Shown piece after piece: positions 1 through 7,048 of a DNA stretch of 7,943 nt (positions are counted from its first letter, which is position 1; each line of letters begins with the position of its first letter). The stretch comes from Rickettsia typhi (GTDB lineage: Bacteria > Pseudomonadota > Alphaproteobacteria > Rickettsiales > UBA1997), in the NCBI GenBank assembly GCA_945898025.1, contig CAMDGT010000050.1, positions 1 to 7,943 on the forward strand. The letters are read 5' to 3'. The position numbers and the translations under genes were made by a program. The notes under the pieces are model-generated. The model was not told the origin of the DNA. It did no database searches and saw nothing but the letters and a program-made list of their open reading frames with translations.

Positions 1-148
1 TTTTGTTGTGGCATTTTCTTTTCCTGTTGTGCCAAAAAATGAGGCTAGAATTAGAGTTCAAATTTCTGCGGCTCATCAAAAAGAGCATCTAGATGCTGCA
101 ATTGCTGGTTTTATAAAAATTGGTAAAAAACTAGGAGTCATCAAATGA
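1..148 (+). CDS. kbl: Glycine C-acetyltransferase (2-amino-3-ketobutyrate CoA ligase), C-terminal end, 5'-truncated by window
   Basis: Only the last 48 codons are present, read from base 2 to a TGA stop at 146-148. They contain [19 protein letters not shown] and end in IGKKLGVIK. This closely follows the C-terminus of Kbl enzymes, which carry a YPVVPKGQARIR-like stretch, an SAAH motif and a terminal GKxLGVI. By family knowledge, Kbl is a cytoplasmic PLP-dependent alpha-oxoamine synthase. It converts 2-amino-3-oxobutyrate (from threonine dehydrogenase) plus CoA to glycine and acetyl-CoA. The related 5-aminolevulinate synthase (HemA) was considered, but the SAAH and GKxLGVI ending fits Kbl better. 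The usual partner gene tdh is not directly downstream and may lie upstream or elsewhere. The stop overlaps the next start as ATGA, which suggests translational coupling. This is the only TGA stop in the window; every other gene ends in TAA. Confidence 0.88.
   Translation, partial: FVVAFSFPVVPKNEARIRVQISAAHQKEHLDAAIAGFIKIGKKLGVIK
133..137 (+). promoter_or_regulatory. Shine-Dalgarno AGGAG for the small membrane protein gene
   Basis: AGGAG lies inside the last codons of kbl, with seven bases between it and the ATG at 145. It is the only clear Shine-Dalgarno sequence I see ahead of a start codon in this window. It supports the ATG at 145 as a true start despite the overlap with the kbl stop. Confidence 0.6.
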
Positions 149-516
149 ATAAAAAAGATAATGATTTCTTGCAAGAGTTTAGTGAAAAAAATTCTTCTAA
201 TAATGAATTTGATAAAAATAACAATCTAAGACTAGAAAAGATTGCTAAAATAGTTGCTGTAGCGATGTTTTTTATTTTAACTATTTTAATTTTTTATATT
301 TTATTTACTTTTTCTGGTAAAAAAGAAATTGTTGCCAAGTCAACAAAATCAAATGTTGTAAATATAAAATTAAATGGCAAGGTTGTCAAAACTAGTTTAG
401 AAAATCAATTTATAATAATTGAAACAGCTTATAATCCATCTAGTAAAACTCAAGAAATTATAAAAATTGACAGCAAAAATGGCAACGAAATATCAAGAAT
501 TATATTAAATTTTTAA
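145..516 (+). CDS. Small single-span membrane protein, DUF6476-like (function unknown)
   Basis: This is a 123-residue protein of unknown function. The first ~34 residues are polar, rich in Asn, Lys and Asp, and probably cytoplasmic. One hydrophobic helix follows at about residues 35-57, then an extracytoplasmic tail of about 65 residues with beta-like alternation. The pattern near the end ([12 protein letters not shown], then [14 protein letters not shown]) resembles a short strand repeat of the kind seen in a propeller blade. Short N-terminus, single helix and C-terminal strand module together recall alphaproteobacterial DUF6476 proteins, but I assign this from overall shape and weak similarity only. 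The start is supported by AGGAG seven bases upstream and by ATGA overlap with the kbl stop. The stop is two bases from the dut start, so translation of all three may be coupled. Composition is as AT-rich as the neighbours, with no sign of transfer. The gene looks real; its family is uncertain. Confidence 0.75.
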   Translation: MNKKDNDFLQEFSEKNSSNNEFDKNNNLRLEKIAKIVAVAMFFILTILIFYILFTFSGKKEIVAKSTKSNVVNIKLNGKVVKTSLENQFIIIETAYNPSSKTQEIIKIDSKNGNEISRIILNF

Positions 517-518
517 CT

Positions 519-962
519 ATGACTACTCTAAAAATAAAAAAACTACAACATTTTAAAGATCTCCCACTGCCAAAATATGAAACTTCTGGCAGTGCTGGTC
601 TTGATTTAATGGCCTGTATTGACGAAAATTTAATAATTAAACCTCAAGAATTCAAATTAATTCCTACTGGAATATCGATTGCTTTAGAAGAAGGGTTTGA
701 AGCTCAAATTAGACCAAGAAGTGGTCTTGCTTTAAAAAATGGCATAACAGTTCTTAATAGTCCAGGTACTATTGATTCAGATTATCGAGGCGAGATATGC
801 GTTATTCTAATTAACCATTCAAAAGTTGACTTCGTAATTAATAGAGGCATGAGAATTGCTCAAATGATAATAGCTCCATATCAGCAAGCTAATTTGCTAG
901 AAATTGAAATTTTAACCGAAACTAAAAGAGGCTCTGCTGGCTTTGGCTCCACAGGAGTATAA
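519..962 (+). CDS. dut: Deoxyuridine 5'-triphosphate nucleotidohydrolase (dUTPase)
   Basis: A complete 147-residue dUTPase of the homotrimeric all-beta family, close to the usual ~150 residues. It hydrolyses dUTP to dUMP and pyrophosphate in the cytoplasm, keeping uracil out of DNA and supplying dUMP for thymidylate synthesis. All five family motifs are visible in order: I, AGLDLMA (26-32); II, PRSGLA (66-71); [13 protein letters not shown] (83-92); [12 protein letters not shown] (109-118); [11 protein letters not shown] (137-146). By alignment to the E. coli enzyme, the catalytic Asp is D86 and the uracil-pocket Tyr is Y89. Motif V supplies the stacking Phe F142 and the nucleotide-binding Gly/Ser residues, so the enzyme should be active. 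The ATG at 519 is two bases after the upstream stop and has no Shine-Dalgarno sequence, so translation probably depends on coupling. In the AT-rich setting the gene is unremarkable. Confidence 0.97.
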   Translation: MTTLKIKKLQHFKDLPLPKYETSGSAGLDLMACIDENLIIKPQEFKLIPTGISIALEEGFEAQIRPRSGLALKNGITVLNSPGTIDSDYRGEICVILINHSKVDFVINRGMRIAQMIIAPYQQANLLEIEILTETKRGSAGFGSTGV

Positions 963-1000
963 AATAGCAAAATAATAGATTAATAAAAACAAAACTATAA

Positions 1001-4000
1001 ATGTCAATCGTTAATATATCAATTAAAAGGCCAATTTTTGTAACTTGCTCGATGTTAATAATTATTGTGTTGGGCATTGTATCTTTTAAAAAGATGAGTG
1101 TTGATTTATTTCCCAATGTTAATATTCCTGTAATATATGTCATCACAAGTTACGAAGGAGCTGGTCCTGCTGAAATAGAATCTTTAATTACCAAGCCTCT
1201 AGAAGAGGAAATTAGCACAATCTCTGGAATAAAAAGACTCAACTCTCGCAGTTTAAAAGATTCTAGTCAGGTTATAGTTACGTTTTATCAAAATGTAGAT
1301 ATAAAATATGCTGAACAGCAATTGAGAGATAGAATTAATCGTGCAAAATATAAATTACCGGAAGATATAAAAGACCCAGTGATTCGTAAGGTTGACCCTG
1401 CCGATCAGCCAATTATTACAATTGCTCTTGATGCAAATTTAGGGCAGGGCGAGCTTTATGATTTAGCTAATGATTTTGTTAAGCCAAGAATTGAGCAGGC
1501 TAACGATGTTGGTTTAGTTGAAATTATAGGTGGCAGGAAAAGAGAAATTCATATTTTGCTTGATATTGAAAAAATGAAACAAAAGCAACTATCGCTTTCT
1601 GAAATAGAGCGGCAATTAAGAATGTCTGGCAAGAAAGTAGGTATAGGAACTAGAGATAATGGTAATCAAGAATTATTCTTCACTAGCGATAACGAGCTAA
1701 GCGATATAGAGCAAGTAAAAAATTTAGTAGTTAGTTTTTATGGCAATGAAAAAACTATTAGAATAAAAGATATAGGTGAAGTTGTTGATACATTGGAAGA
1801 TGAAAAATCTCGGGCATTCTTTAATGGCAAAAAAAGCTTGTTTATTGATATTTATCGTCAATCTGATTCTAATCTAGTTGCGGTTTCCGATGCTGTTAAT
1901 GTTGAATTGAAAAAAATATCTTCTCAAATAAATCAAATGAATGGTGATCCAAAAATTACTATTTTTAAAGATGCTAGCAAATATATCCGCGATAATATTT
2001 CTGATGTTTATGAAAGTATTACTATATCTTTAATATTAACAATTATAGTAGTTTTCTTATTTCTTGCCAATGTTCGATCTACTTTTATTACCGCCATTTC
2101 ATTGCCAATTGCTTTAATTAGTGCCTTTATTTTAATGTATGTGGCTAATTTTTCTTTAAATGTTATCTCTTTGCTGGCTCTAAGTCTTTCTGTTGGCTTA
2201 TTAGTTGATGATGCAATTGTAGTTACTGAAAATATCTATCGTAAAATTGAAGGGGGAATGACTCCTAAACAGGCTTCAATCGAAGCAACAAACGAAATAT
2301 TGCTTGCAATTATAGCAATAACTTTAGTTGTTATTTCAGTATTTACTCCTGTTGCCTTTATGAAAGGTGCGGTTGGTGAGTTTATGAAGCAATTTGGCTT
2401 AACGATGTCTTTTGCAATGATTGTTAGTTTTGTTGTTGCTATTACAATAATCCCAGTATTGTGTGCTTACTTATCAGGAACTAAGGCGGTCGAACAAAAT
2501 AAAGACTCAATTATTAAGAAAATTTTACAATCTTTTAATAATTTTCAAAATAAATTAGAGGGATATTATGAAAAAACTCTTACTTTTTCAATCAATAGAC
2601 CTATTGTAATTATTTCAATTATTGTTGCTATTTTTGTTGCTAGTATTTTTGCTTTAAAATTTGTTCCTAAGAATTTTTTACCAGAAAATGATAGCGGGGA
2701 AATTGTTGTTTCTCTTGAGTTGGAGGCTGATGCTAATATAAATTATACCAATCGAATTGCCAATGAAATAGATGGAGTAATTCGTTCAAATCAAGAGGTT
2801 TTATTAACGGCTTATAGCGTTGGTTTTTATGGTTCTAGTCAGTCAAATCGCTCTAATTTTTATGTTAAATTAAAACCTAGCAAGGAAAGAGATGTAAGAA
2901 CTAGTGATTTTAAAAATAGACTTCGTGAACAATTGAAGATATTTAAAATTGCCAACCCTATTGTTAAGGATTATGATCCAGCAGGAACTGGCTTTAGAGG
3001 TCAGCCATTTAATTTGCTCTTAATTTCTCCTAATCAAAAAATTCTCGAAGAAACTGCCTTAAAAGTTATTGAAAAACTTAGGTCTGATTCCCGTCTTAAA
3101 GAAGTAGATACTAGCAATAAAAGTACTAGATTAGAGTTTAAGGTAAATTTAAAGGAAGATAAAGCCAAATTATACGGAACTAATTCGCAATTGGTTGGAG
3201 AAGAATTGAGAGGCTATATTGAGGGCTATAAGACAACGAAATTTAAGCAAAATGATAAAGAATACGATGTTCGCCTGAGATTACAAAATAATCAAAATGA
3301 TTTATTAAAAAACTTTAATCAAATTTATGTTTCAAACATTAATCAAAAATTAATAAAATTATCCGATATATCAACAATTAATCAAGCCAGAGCTCCTGCT
3401 GATATAAATAGACAAGATAGAGGTAGGTATATACAAATTAGTGCCAGTTTAGCTCCTAAAGTAGGTCTTGGCAATATTATTGATGAAGTCGCTAACGAAC
3501 TAACGGATGGTAAATTAAAATTACCGCCAGAAGTAAGATTTACATTTGTTGGTGAATCGGAAAATATGAAAGATTTACAAGAGTCAACAGGTGTTGTAAT
3601 GGGATTGGGTATATTATTTATTTACCTGATATTAAGTAGTTTATATGAATCTTTTATAACTCCTTTTATCATTTTGTTATCTTTGCCTTTAGCTCTCTGT
3701 GGTGCTTTTATCGCTCTTTTTATAACTCAACAAAGTTTTAATATCTTTACCATTTTGGGAATATTTCTTTTGATTGGGGTTTCGAGTAAAAACTCAATTT
3801 TATTAATTGATTTTGCCAATCAAGCAATTGAACAAGGAAAATCAAGAGCTGAGGCAATTCTTATTGCTGGTAAAACAAGATTGCGACCAATTTTAATGAC
3901 TTCATTCGCATTAATCGCAGGAACGATTCCAATTGCAATTGGTTTAAGCGAGGCATCAAAACCAAGAATTGCAATGGGTATAGCGATTATTGGCGGAATG

Positions 4001-4105
4001 ATTTCTTCTACAATTTTTAGCTTAGTTCTTGTTCCTGCAATATTTAGTTATGTTGATCGCTTTCGAGTTTGGATAAAAGAAAAACTGAGTCAATTTGTAG
4101 GTTAA
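1001..4105 (+). CDS. RND-family efflux transporter permease (AcrB/MdtB-like, HAE1 type)
   Basis: A full-length 1034-residue inner-membrane proton antiporter of the resistance-nodulation-division family. The layout is canonical: TM1 at about 11-29, a first periplasmic loop to about 337, TM2-TM6 at about 338-488, TM7 at about 535-553, a second periplasmic loop to about 862, and TM8-TM12 at about 863-1013. The N-terminus SIKRPIF and the GAGPAEIE stretch (53-60) are RND hallmarks. The proton-relay residues are intact: D403 and D404 in SVGLLVDDAIVVTEN (TM4), K930 in GVSSKNSILLIDFAN (TM10), and R960/T967 in TRLRPILMTS (TM11), matching AcrB D407, D408, K940, R971 and T978. The protein should therefore be active. 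It would need a periplasmic adaptor and an outer-membrane channel, neither encoded here, so its substrate cannot be inferred. The ATG at 1001 puts the TM1 helix where the family has it. There is no Shine-Dalgarno sequence, only an A-rich leader. It lies 38 bases after dut and 17 bases before mraY. Confidence 0.95.
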   Translation: MSIVNISIKRPIFVTCSMLIIIVLGIVSFKKMSVDLFPNVNIPVIYVITSYEGAGPAEIESLITKPLEEEISTISGIKRLNSRSLKDSSQVIVTFYQNVDIKYAEQQLRDRINRAKYKLPEDIKDPVIRKVDPADQPIITIALDANLGQGELYDLANDFVKPRIEQANDVGLVEIIGGRKREIHILLDIEKMKQKQLSLSEIERQLRMSGKKVGIGTRDNGNQELFFTSDNELSDIEQVKNLVVSFYGNEKTIRIKDIGEVVDTLEDEKSRAFFNGKKSLFIDIYRQSDSNLVAVSDAVNVELKKISSQINQMNGDPKITIFKDASKYIRDNISDVYESITISLILTIIVVFLFLANVRSTFITAISLPIALISAFILMYVANFSLNVISLLALSLSVGLLVDDAIVVTENIYRKIEGGMTPKQASIEATNEILLAIIAITLVVISVFTPVAFMKGAVGEFMKQFGLTMSFAMIVSFVVAITIIPVLCAYLSGTKAVEQNKDSIIKKILQSFNNFQNKLEGYYEKTLTFSINRPIVIISIIVAIFVASIFALKFVPKNFLPENDSGEIVVSLELEADANINYTNRIANEIDGVIRSNQEVLLTAYSVGFYGSSQSNRSNFYVKLKPSKERDVRTSDFKNRLREQLKIFKIANPIVKDYDPAGTGFRGQPFNLLLISPNQKILEETALKVIEKLRSDSRLKEVDTSNKSTRLEFKVNLKEDKAKLYGTNSQLVGEELRGYIEGYKTTKFKQNDKEYDVRLRLQNNQNDLLKNFNQIYVSNINQKLIKLSDISTINQARAPADINRQDRGRYIQISASLAPKVGLGNIIDEVANELTDGKLKLPPEVRFTFVGESENMKDLQESTGVVMGLGILFIYLILSSLYESFITPFIILLSLPLALCGAFIALFITQQSFNIFTILGIFLLIGVSSKNSILLIDFANQAIEQGKSRAEAILIAGKTRLRPILMTSFALIAGTIPIAIGLSEASKPRIAMGIAIIGGMISSTIFSLVLVPAIFSYVDRFRVWIKEKLSQFVG

Positions 4106-4122
4106 TAATCAATATCTTCATT

Positions 4123-5193
4123 ATGATTAATTGTTTTTTTTGCAGTAATGATCTTTTTTTCTTTCTCAAGATCATTTTATCCTCCGTTGCTTCTTTTTTA
4201 ATAAGTTTTTTTACAATTAAATTATTTTTAAGTAAATTAAAGCAAAAATTTATTCAGCCAATTAGGTTGGAAGGTCCAAAAACTCATATTATTAACAAAA
4301 AAAATACCCCCACTATCGGCGGTTTGTTTATCGTATTGGCAACCATAATAAGTACTTCAATATTTGCGGGGCTAAAAAATCAATATATCTTAATTGCATT
4401 ATTTGTTTTCTTATCATTTGCAATAATCGGTTTTATTGATGATTTAATAAAGATAATTTATAAAAATCCTAATGGTCTTCGTGGTTCAATAAAGCTAGTG
4501 ATTCAATTTTTAATTGGTGGAGTTGTTATATTATGGCTTGGCAGTGTTAATTTAATTCATTTTAACTACATACTAAGAATTCCTTTGCTAAATGAAGTTT
4601 ATCAACTTGATATAGGTTATATTTATCCATTATTTATAACTTTTTTTATCGTTGGAATTGCTAATGCCGTTAATTTAACTGATGGTCTAGATGGTTTGGT
4701 TTCTGTACCATCAATTATTGCATTATTATTTTTAACCTTCTTAATTGCCGTAGCTAACAATAATTATTTAGCTAATTTATTCTCTACAAACATTATTTTT
4801 AATTCAAAGCCTTTAATAATTTTTACAAGCTCATTAATATTTGCAATTATTGGTTTTCTTATGTTCAATATTAGGCCTGCAAAAATTTTTATGGGAGATG
4901 TCGGTAGCCTTGCAATTGGCTCAGTTCTTGGTTTAATGGCAGTAATAATAAAACAAGAATTTGTCTTCTTAGTTATCGCTTTATTGTTCTTAATTGAAGC
5001 TTTATCAGTATTTATACAGGTTGTGTCTTATAAAATTCGTAAAAAAAGAGTGTTTCTAATGGCTCCATTACATCATCACTTTGAAAAAAAAGGTTGGAGT
5101 GAAAATAAGGTGGTAATAGTTTTTTGGCTTTTTGCGGTTTTATTTGCAAGTTTTGGAATGTTGATTTTATATATTTTATCTTTACATTCTTAA
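4123..5193 (+). CDS. mraY: Phospho-N-acetylmuramoyl-pentapeptide-transferase (lipid I synthase)
   Basis: A 356-residue polytopic membrane enzyme, near the usual ~360, with about ten transmembrane helices. It transfers phospho-MurNAc-pentapeptide from UDP to undecaprenyl phosphate on the cytoplasmic face, making lipid I, the first membrane-bound step of peptidoglycan synthesis. Signature stretches are in order: RLEGPKTH (48-55) and NTPTIGG (61-67); GFIDDLIK with the Asp pair D106/D107; NAVNLTDGLDGL (181-192); FMGDVGSLAIG with D259; MAPLHHHFEKKGW with H317-H319. The family usually has GTPTMGG where this protein has NTPTIGG, a mild variation. I chose the ATG at 4123 because it lies 17 bases after the upstream stop and gives a normal N-terminus. 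A TTG at 4069 would add 18 poorly hydrophobic residues and overlap the RND gene. There is no Shine-Dalgarno sequence. Unusually, none of murF, murD, ftsW or murG adjoins it. Confidence 0.96.
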   Translation: MINCFFCSNDLFFFLKIILSSVASFLISFFTIKLFLSKLKQKFIQPIRLEGPKTHIINKKNTPTIGGLFIVLATIISTSIFAGLKNQYILIALFVFLSFAIIGFIDDLIKIIYKNPNGLRGSIKLVIQFLIGGVVILWLGSVNLIHFNYILRIPLLNEVYQLDIGYIYPLFITFFIVGIANAVNLTDGLDGLVSVPSIIALLFLTFLIAVANNNYLANLFSTNIIFNSKPLIIFTSSLIFAIIGFLMFNIRPAKIFMGDVGSLAIGSVLGLMAVIIKQEFVFLVIALLFLIEALSVFIQVVSYKIRKKRVFLMAPLHHHFEKKGWSENKVVIVFWLFAVLFASFGMLILYILSLHS

Positions 5194-5216
5194 TTCATAT
5201 AAATTTTATTAAAATT

Positions 5217-6836
5217 ATGTCAAAAAAACCTCGTATTTATCTATATGATTCAACTTTAAGGGACGGTGCTCAAACTAGCACGGTCAATTTTACCCTTAAT
5301 GATAAAATTGAAATTGCTAAAATGCTTAACGATCTGGGAATTGACTACATAGAAGGCGGTTGGCCGGGAGCAAACCCACTCGATGATGAGTTTTTTTCTA
5401 ATTTACCAAATTTAAACAATTCAAAATTTGTTGCTTTTGGAATGACGAGAAGAAACAAAATCTCAGCACAAAATGATGAAGGAATAAACTCTCTTATTAA
5501 TAGCAATGTTGGCTCCGTGTGTATTGTTGGCAAAAGTTGGGATTTTCAATTAAATAATGCTATCAATGTGACTCAGGAAGAGAATCTAGCAATGATAGGA
5601 GAATCAATTGCATATATTAATAAAAAGAAGAAAGAGGCAATGTTTGATGCAGAGCATTTTTTTGATGGTTACAAATCTAATCGAAAATTTGCTCTAGAAT
5701 GTTTAAAAACGGCTTTCCATAATAAAGCTAGATGGATAATATTATGCGATACTAATGGAGGCACTCTACCAAATGAGATTGAGCAGATTATAAATGAAGT
5801 TACTAAAGAAATTCCGGGAGAATATCTAGGAATTCACTGTCACAACGACACCGGGAATGCGATAGCAAATTCCTTAATGGCAGTAAAAGCAGGAGTTAGG
5901 CAAGTTCAAGGTACAATTAATGGTCTTGGTGAAAGATGTGGCAATGCCAATCTTGTCTCTATTATTCCTAATCTTGTTTTAAAAATGGGTTACGATGTTG
6001 GTATTAAAGATTCTCAATTAAAAAATTTGGTAAAAACCTCTAATTTTCTTGATGATTTATTAAACCAAGAAAGAAACAAATTCGCTCCATTTGTTGGTAA
6101 ATATGCTTTTGCGCACAAGGGCGGGCTTCATGTTTCTGCAGTAATGAAAAATCCAGAATGTTATGAGCATATAAATCCTGAATCCGTAGGCAATAAAAGA
6201 CAAATCATGATATCGAATCAAGCCGGTCGTTCCAATATTATCTCTCGCCTTAAAGATATAGGAATTGACCCCGATAAAGATATAAAATTTAGCCAAATAT
6301 CTGATTTAGTTAACAAGGTAAAAGATCTTGAAGCTAAAGGTTATGCTTTTGATGGTGCTGATGCAAGTTTTGAATTATTAGTTAACAAATCTCTTTCTGT
6401 GGTTCCGAGCTTTTTTGAATTGATTAGTTTTAGAGTCTTAAATGAAAGAAAATTCAATAAAAATGGTAAAATAACTACCACCGCTGAGGCAACAATTAAA
6501 ATTAAAATTGATAATAAAACAATAATGACGGTAGCCGAAGGAAATGGTCCGGTTAATGCTCTAGATAAATCACTTCGCAAGGCATTGATAAAAAAATATC
6601 CAGCTCTAAAAAGTGTTAAGTTGATTGATTATAAAGTAAGAATTTTACCTTCTTCGCAAGATTCAAGTCAAAAAAAACATCAAGGAACTAAGGCAATCAC
6701 AAGGGTTCAAATTGAATCTGGAGATAATTTTGGCAATAAATGGTCAACAATCGGAGTTTCTGAAAATATTGTTGATGCATCATTTTATGCAATTTACGAT
6801 AGTATAAATTACAAACTAATGAAAGAGTTGAAATAA
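5217..6836 (+). CDS. cimA: (R)-citramalate synthase, LeuA/homocitrate synthase-like superfamily
   Basis: A complete 539-residue cytoplasmic enzyme that condenses pyruvate with acetyl-CoA to give (R)-citramalate. This opens the threonine-independent route to 2-oxobutyrate and isoleucine. The N-terminal catalytic TIM barrel begins LYDSTLRDGAQTS (R15, D16 and Q19 are family catalytic/substrate residues) and continues with DYIEGGWPGANPLDDEFF. This is the CimA form and not the shorter motif of 2-isopropylmalate synthase. The metal-binding HxH is H207/H209 in GIHCHNDTGNA, followed by NGLGERCGNANL (235-246). HKGGLHVSAV (300-309) and NQAGRSNI (334-341) lie in the linker region. The C-terminal part, about 390-539, fits the LeuA dimerisation/regulatory domain, which binds isoleucine in this family, so feedback control is likely. 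The ATG at 5217 places the barrel at residue 5; a TTG at 5124 would add 31 residues overlapping mraY and is unlikely. It lies 23 bases after mraY and has no Shine-Dalgarno sequence. True LeuA is the main alternative. Confidence 0.93.
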   Translation: MSKKPRIYLYDSTLRDGAQTSTVNFTLNDKIEIAKMLNDLGIDYIEGGWPGANPLDDEFFSNLPNLNNSKFVAFGMTRRNKISAQNDEGINSLINSNVGSVCIVGKSWDFQLNNAINVTQEENLAMIGESIAYINKKKKEAMFDAEHFFDGYKSNRKFALECLKTAFHNKARWIILCDTNGGTLPNEIEQIINEVTKEIPGEYLGIHCHNDTGNAIANSLMAVKAGVRQVQGTINGLGERCGNANLVSIIPNLVLKMGYDVGIKDSQLKNLVKTSNFLDDLLNQERNKFAPFVGKYAFAHKGGLHVSAVMKNPECYEHINPESVGNKRQIMISNQAGRSNIISRLKDIGIDPDKDIKFSQISDLVNKVKDLEAKGYAFDGADASFELLVNKSLSVVPSFFELISFRVLNERKFNKNGKITTTAEATIKIKIDNKTIMTVAEGNGPVNALDKSLRKALIKKYPALKSVKLIDYKVRILPSSQDSSQKKHQGTKAITRVQIESGDNFGNKWSTIGVSENIVDASFYAIYDSINYKLMKELK

Positions 6837-6851
6837 TTAATGCTTTGAAAG

Positions 6852-6890
6852 TTAATCAAAATGTAAGCAGAATTGATAATAAATTTTTTT
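6852..6890 (+). terminator. Candidate weak intrinsic terminator after cimA
   Basis: A short imperfect stem can form between TTAATCAA (6852-6859) and TTGATAA (6873-6879), giving seven pairs with one bulged A around a loop of 13 bases. Four bases later comes a run of seven T (6884-6890). The placement, 15 bases past the cimA stop, suits a terminator for the plus-strand run. The stem has only one G-C pair and is weak, so this is tentative. Confidence 0.3.
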
Positions 6891-6931
6891 AAAACCCCGA
6901 TGAAACTATTGTTATATTGCCCCTCTGACCT

Positions 6932-6960
6932 TCTTAAATCAGTAGAGAGTTAATTTAAGA
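6932..6960. repeat. 8-bp perfect inverted repeat in the convergent gap
   Basis: TCTTAAAT at 6932-6939 and ATTTAAGA at 6953-6960 are exact reverse complements around a 13-base loop. A T-G wobble (6931/6961) could extend the stem to nine pairs. No T-run follows on either strand, so it does not look like an intrinsic terminator. It could be a structured 3' UTR element, a small-RNA hairpin or chance in AT-rich DNA. Confidence 0.35.
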
Positions 6961-7010
6961 GCTTCAGCTTCAAATTTATTGCAAAGGCTTTGTAGTAGAT
7001 GAAATAAAAT

Positions 7011-7048
7011 AGTTTTTAAATTAAGTTTTAATAATTAAAAACTTTTTT
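7011..7048. terminator. Candidate AT-only hairpin terminator between convergent genes
   Basis: AGTTTTTAA (7011-7019) and TTAAAAACT (7035-7043) form a perfect 9-bp inverted repeat with a 15-base loop. On the plus strand the last T of the stem continues into a T-run (to 7048). On the minus strand it is followed by a weaker ATTTTATTTC. It overlaps the last five codons and the stop (7028-7030) of the CHI-like gene. It could end plus-strand transcription and possibly minus-strand transcription too. There is only one G-C pair per stem end, so stability is low. Confidence 0.35.

Larger units (their letters stand above)
6837..7027. other. Convergent intergenic region, AT-rich, no gene recognised
   Basis: About 190 bases separate the stop of cimA from the stop of the minus-strand CHI-like gene. 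I find no tRNA, rRNA or recognised small RNA here. It contains a candidate terminator hairpin (6852-6890), an 8-bp inverted repeat (6932-6960), a 17-codon open frame (6900-6953) that I do not consider a gene, and part of an AT-only inverted repeat that continues into the opposite gene (7011-7048). A locally C-rich stretch (CCCCG at 6895-6899 and GCCCCTC at 6919-6925) stands out from the surrounding AT-rich sequence. Confidence 0.6.

Noticed and set aside
922..1146. Minus-strand open frame across the dut/RND junction
   Set aside because: It is antisense to the motif V end of dut and to the RND N-terminus, with a low-complexity hydrophobic translation, so it is a shadow frame.
4069..4122. Upstream TTG extension of mraY, overlapping the end of the RND gene
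   Set aside because: The extra 18 residues do not match the MraY N-terminus, and the ATG at 4123 gives the usual family length.
5124..5216. Upstream TTG extension of cimA inside the end of mraY
   Set aside because: The extra residues are an out-of-frame reading of the last mraY helix. The ATG at 5217 places the LYDSTLRDGA motif at the usual distance from the N-terminus.
5345..6580. Three minus-strand open frames inside cimA (5345-5533, 6060-6296, 6341-6580)
   Set aside because: They are antisense to conserved cimA coding sequence and their translations resemble no family I know.
6900..6953. A 17-codon open frame rich in Leu (MKLLLYCPSDLLKSVES), overlapping the 6932-6960 inverted repeat, resembling a leucine attenuator leader peptide
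   Set aside because: It lies downstream of cimA and the next gene is on the opposite strand, so there is nothing for it to attenuate. It has no Shine-Dalgarno sequence, and a frame this short is expected by chance.
6891..7010. Possible tRNA, 6S, SRP or tmRNA in the convergent gap
   Set aside because: I could find no cloverleaf, T-loop with a paired stem, SRP core or 6S closing-stem pattern on either strand. Only the short inverted repeats are reportable.
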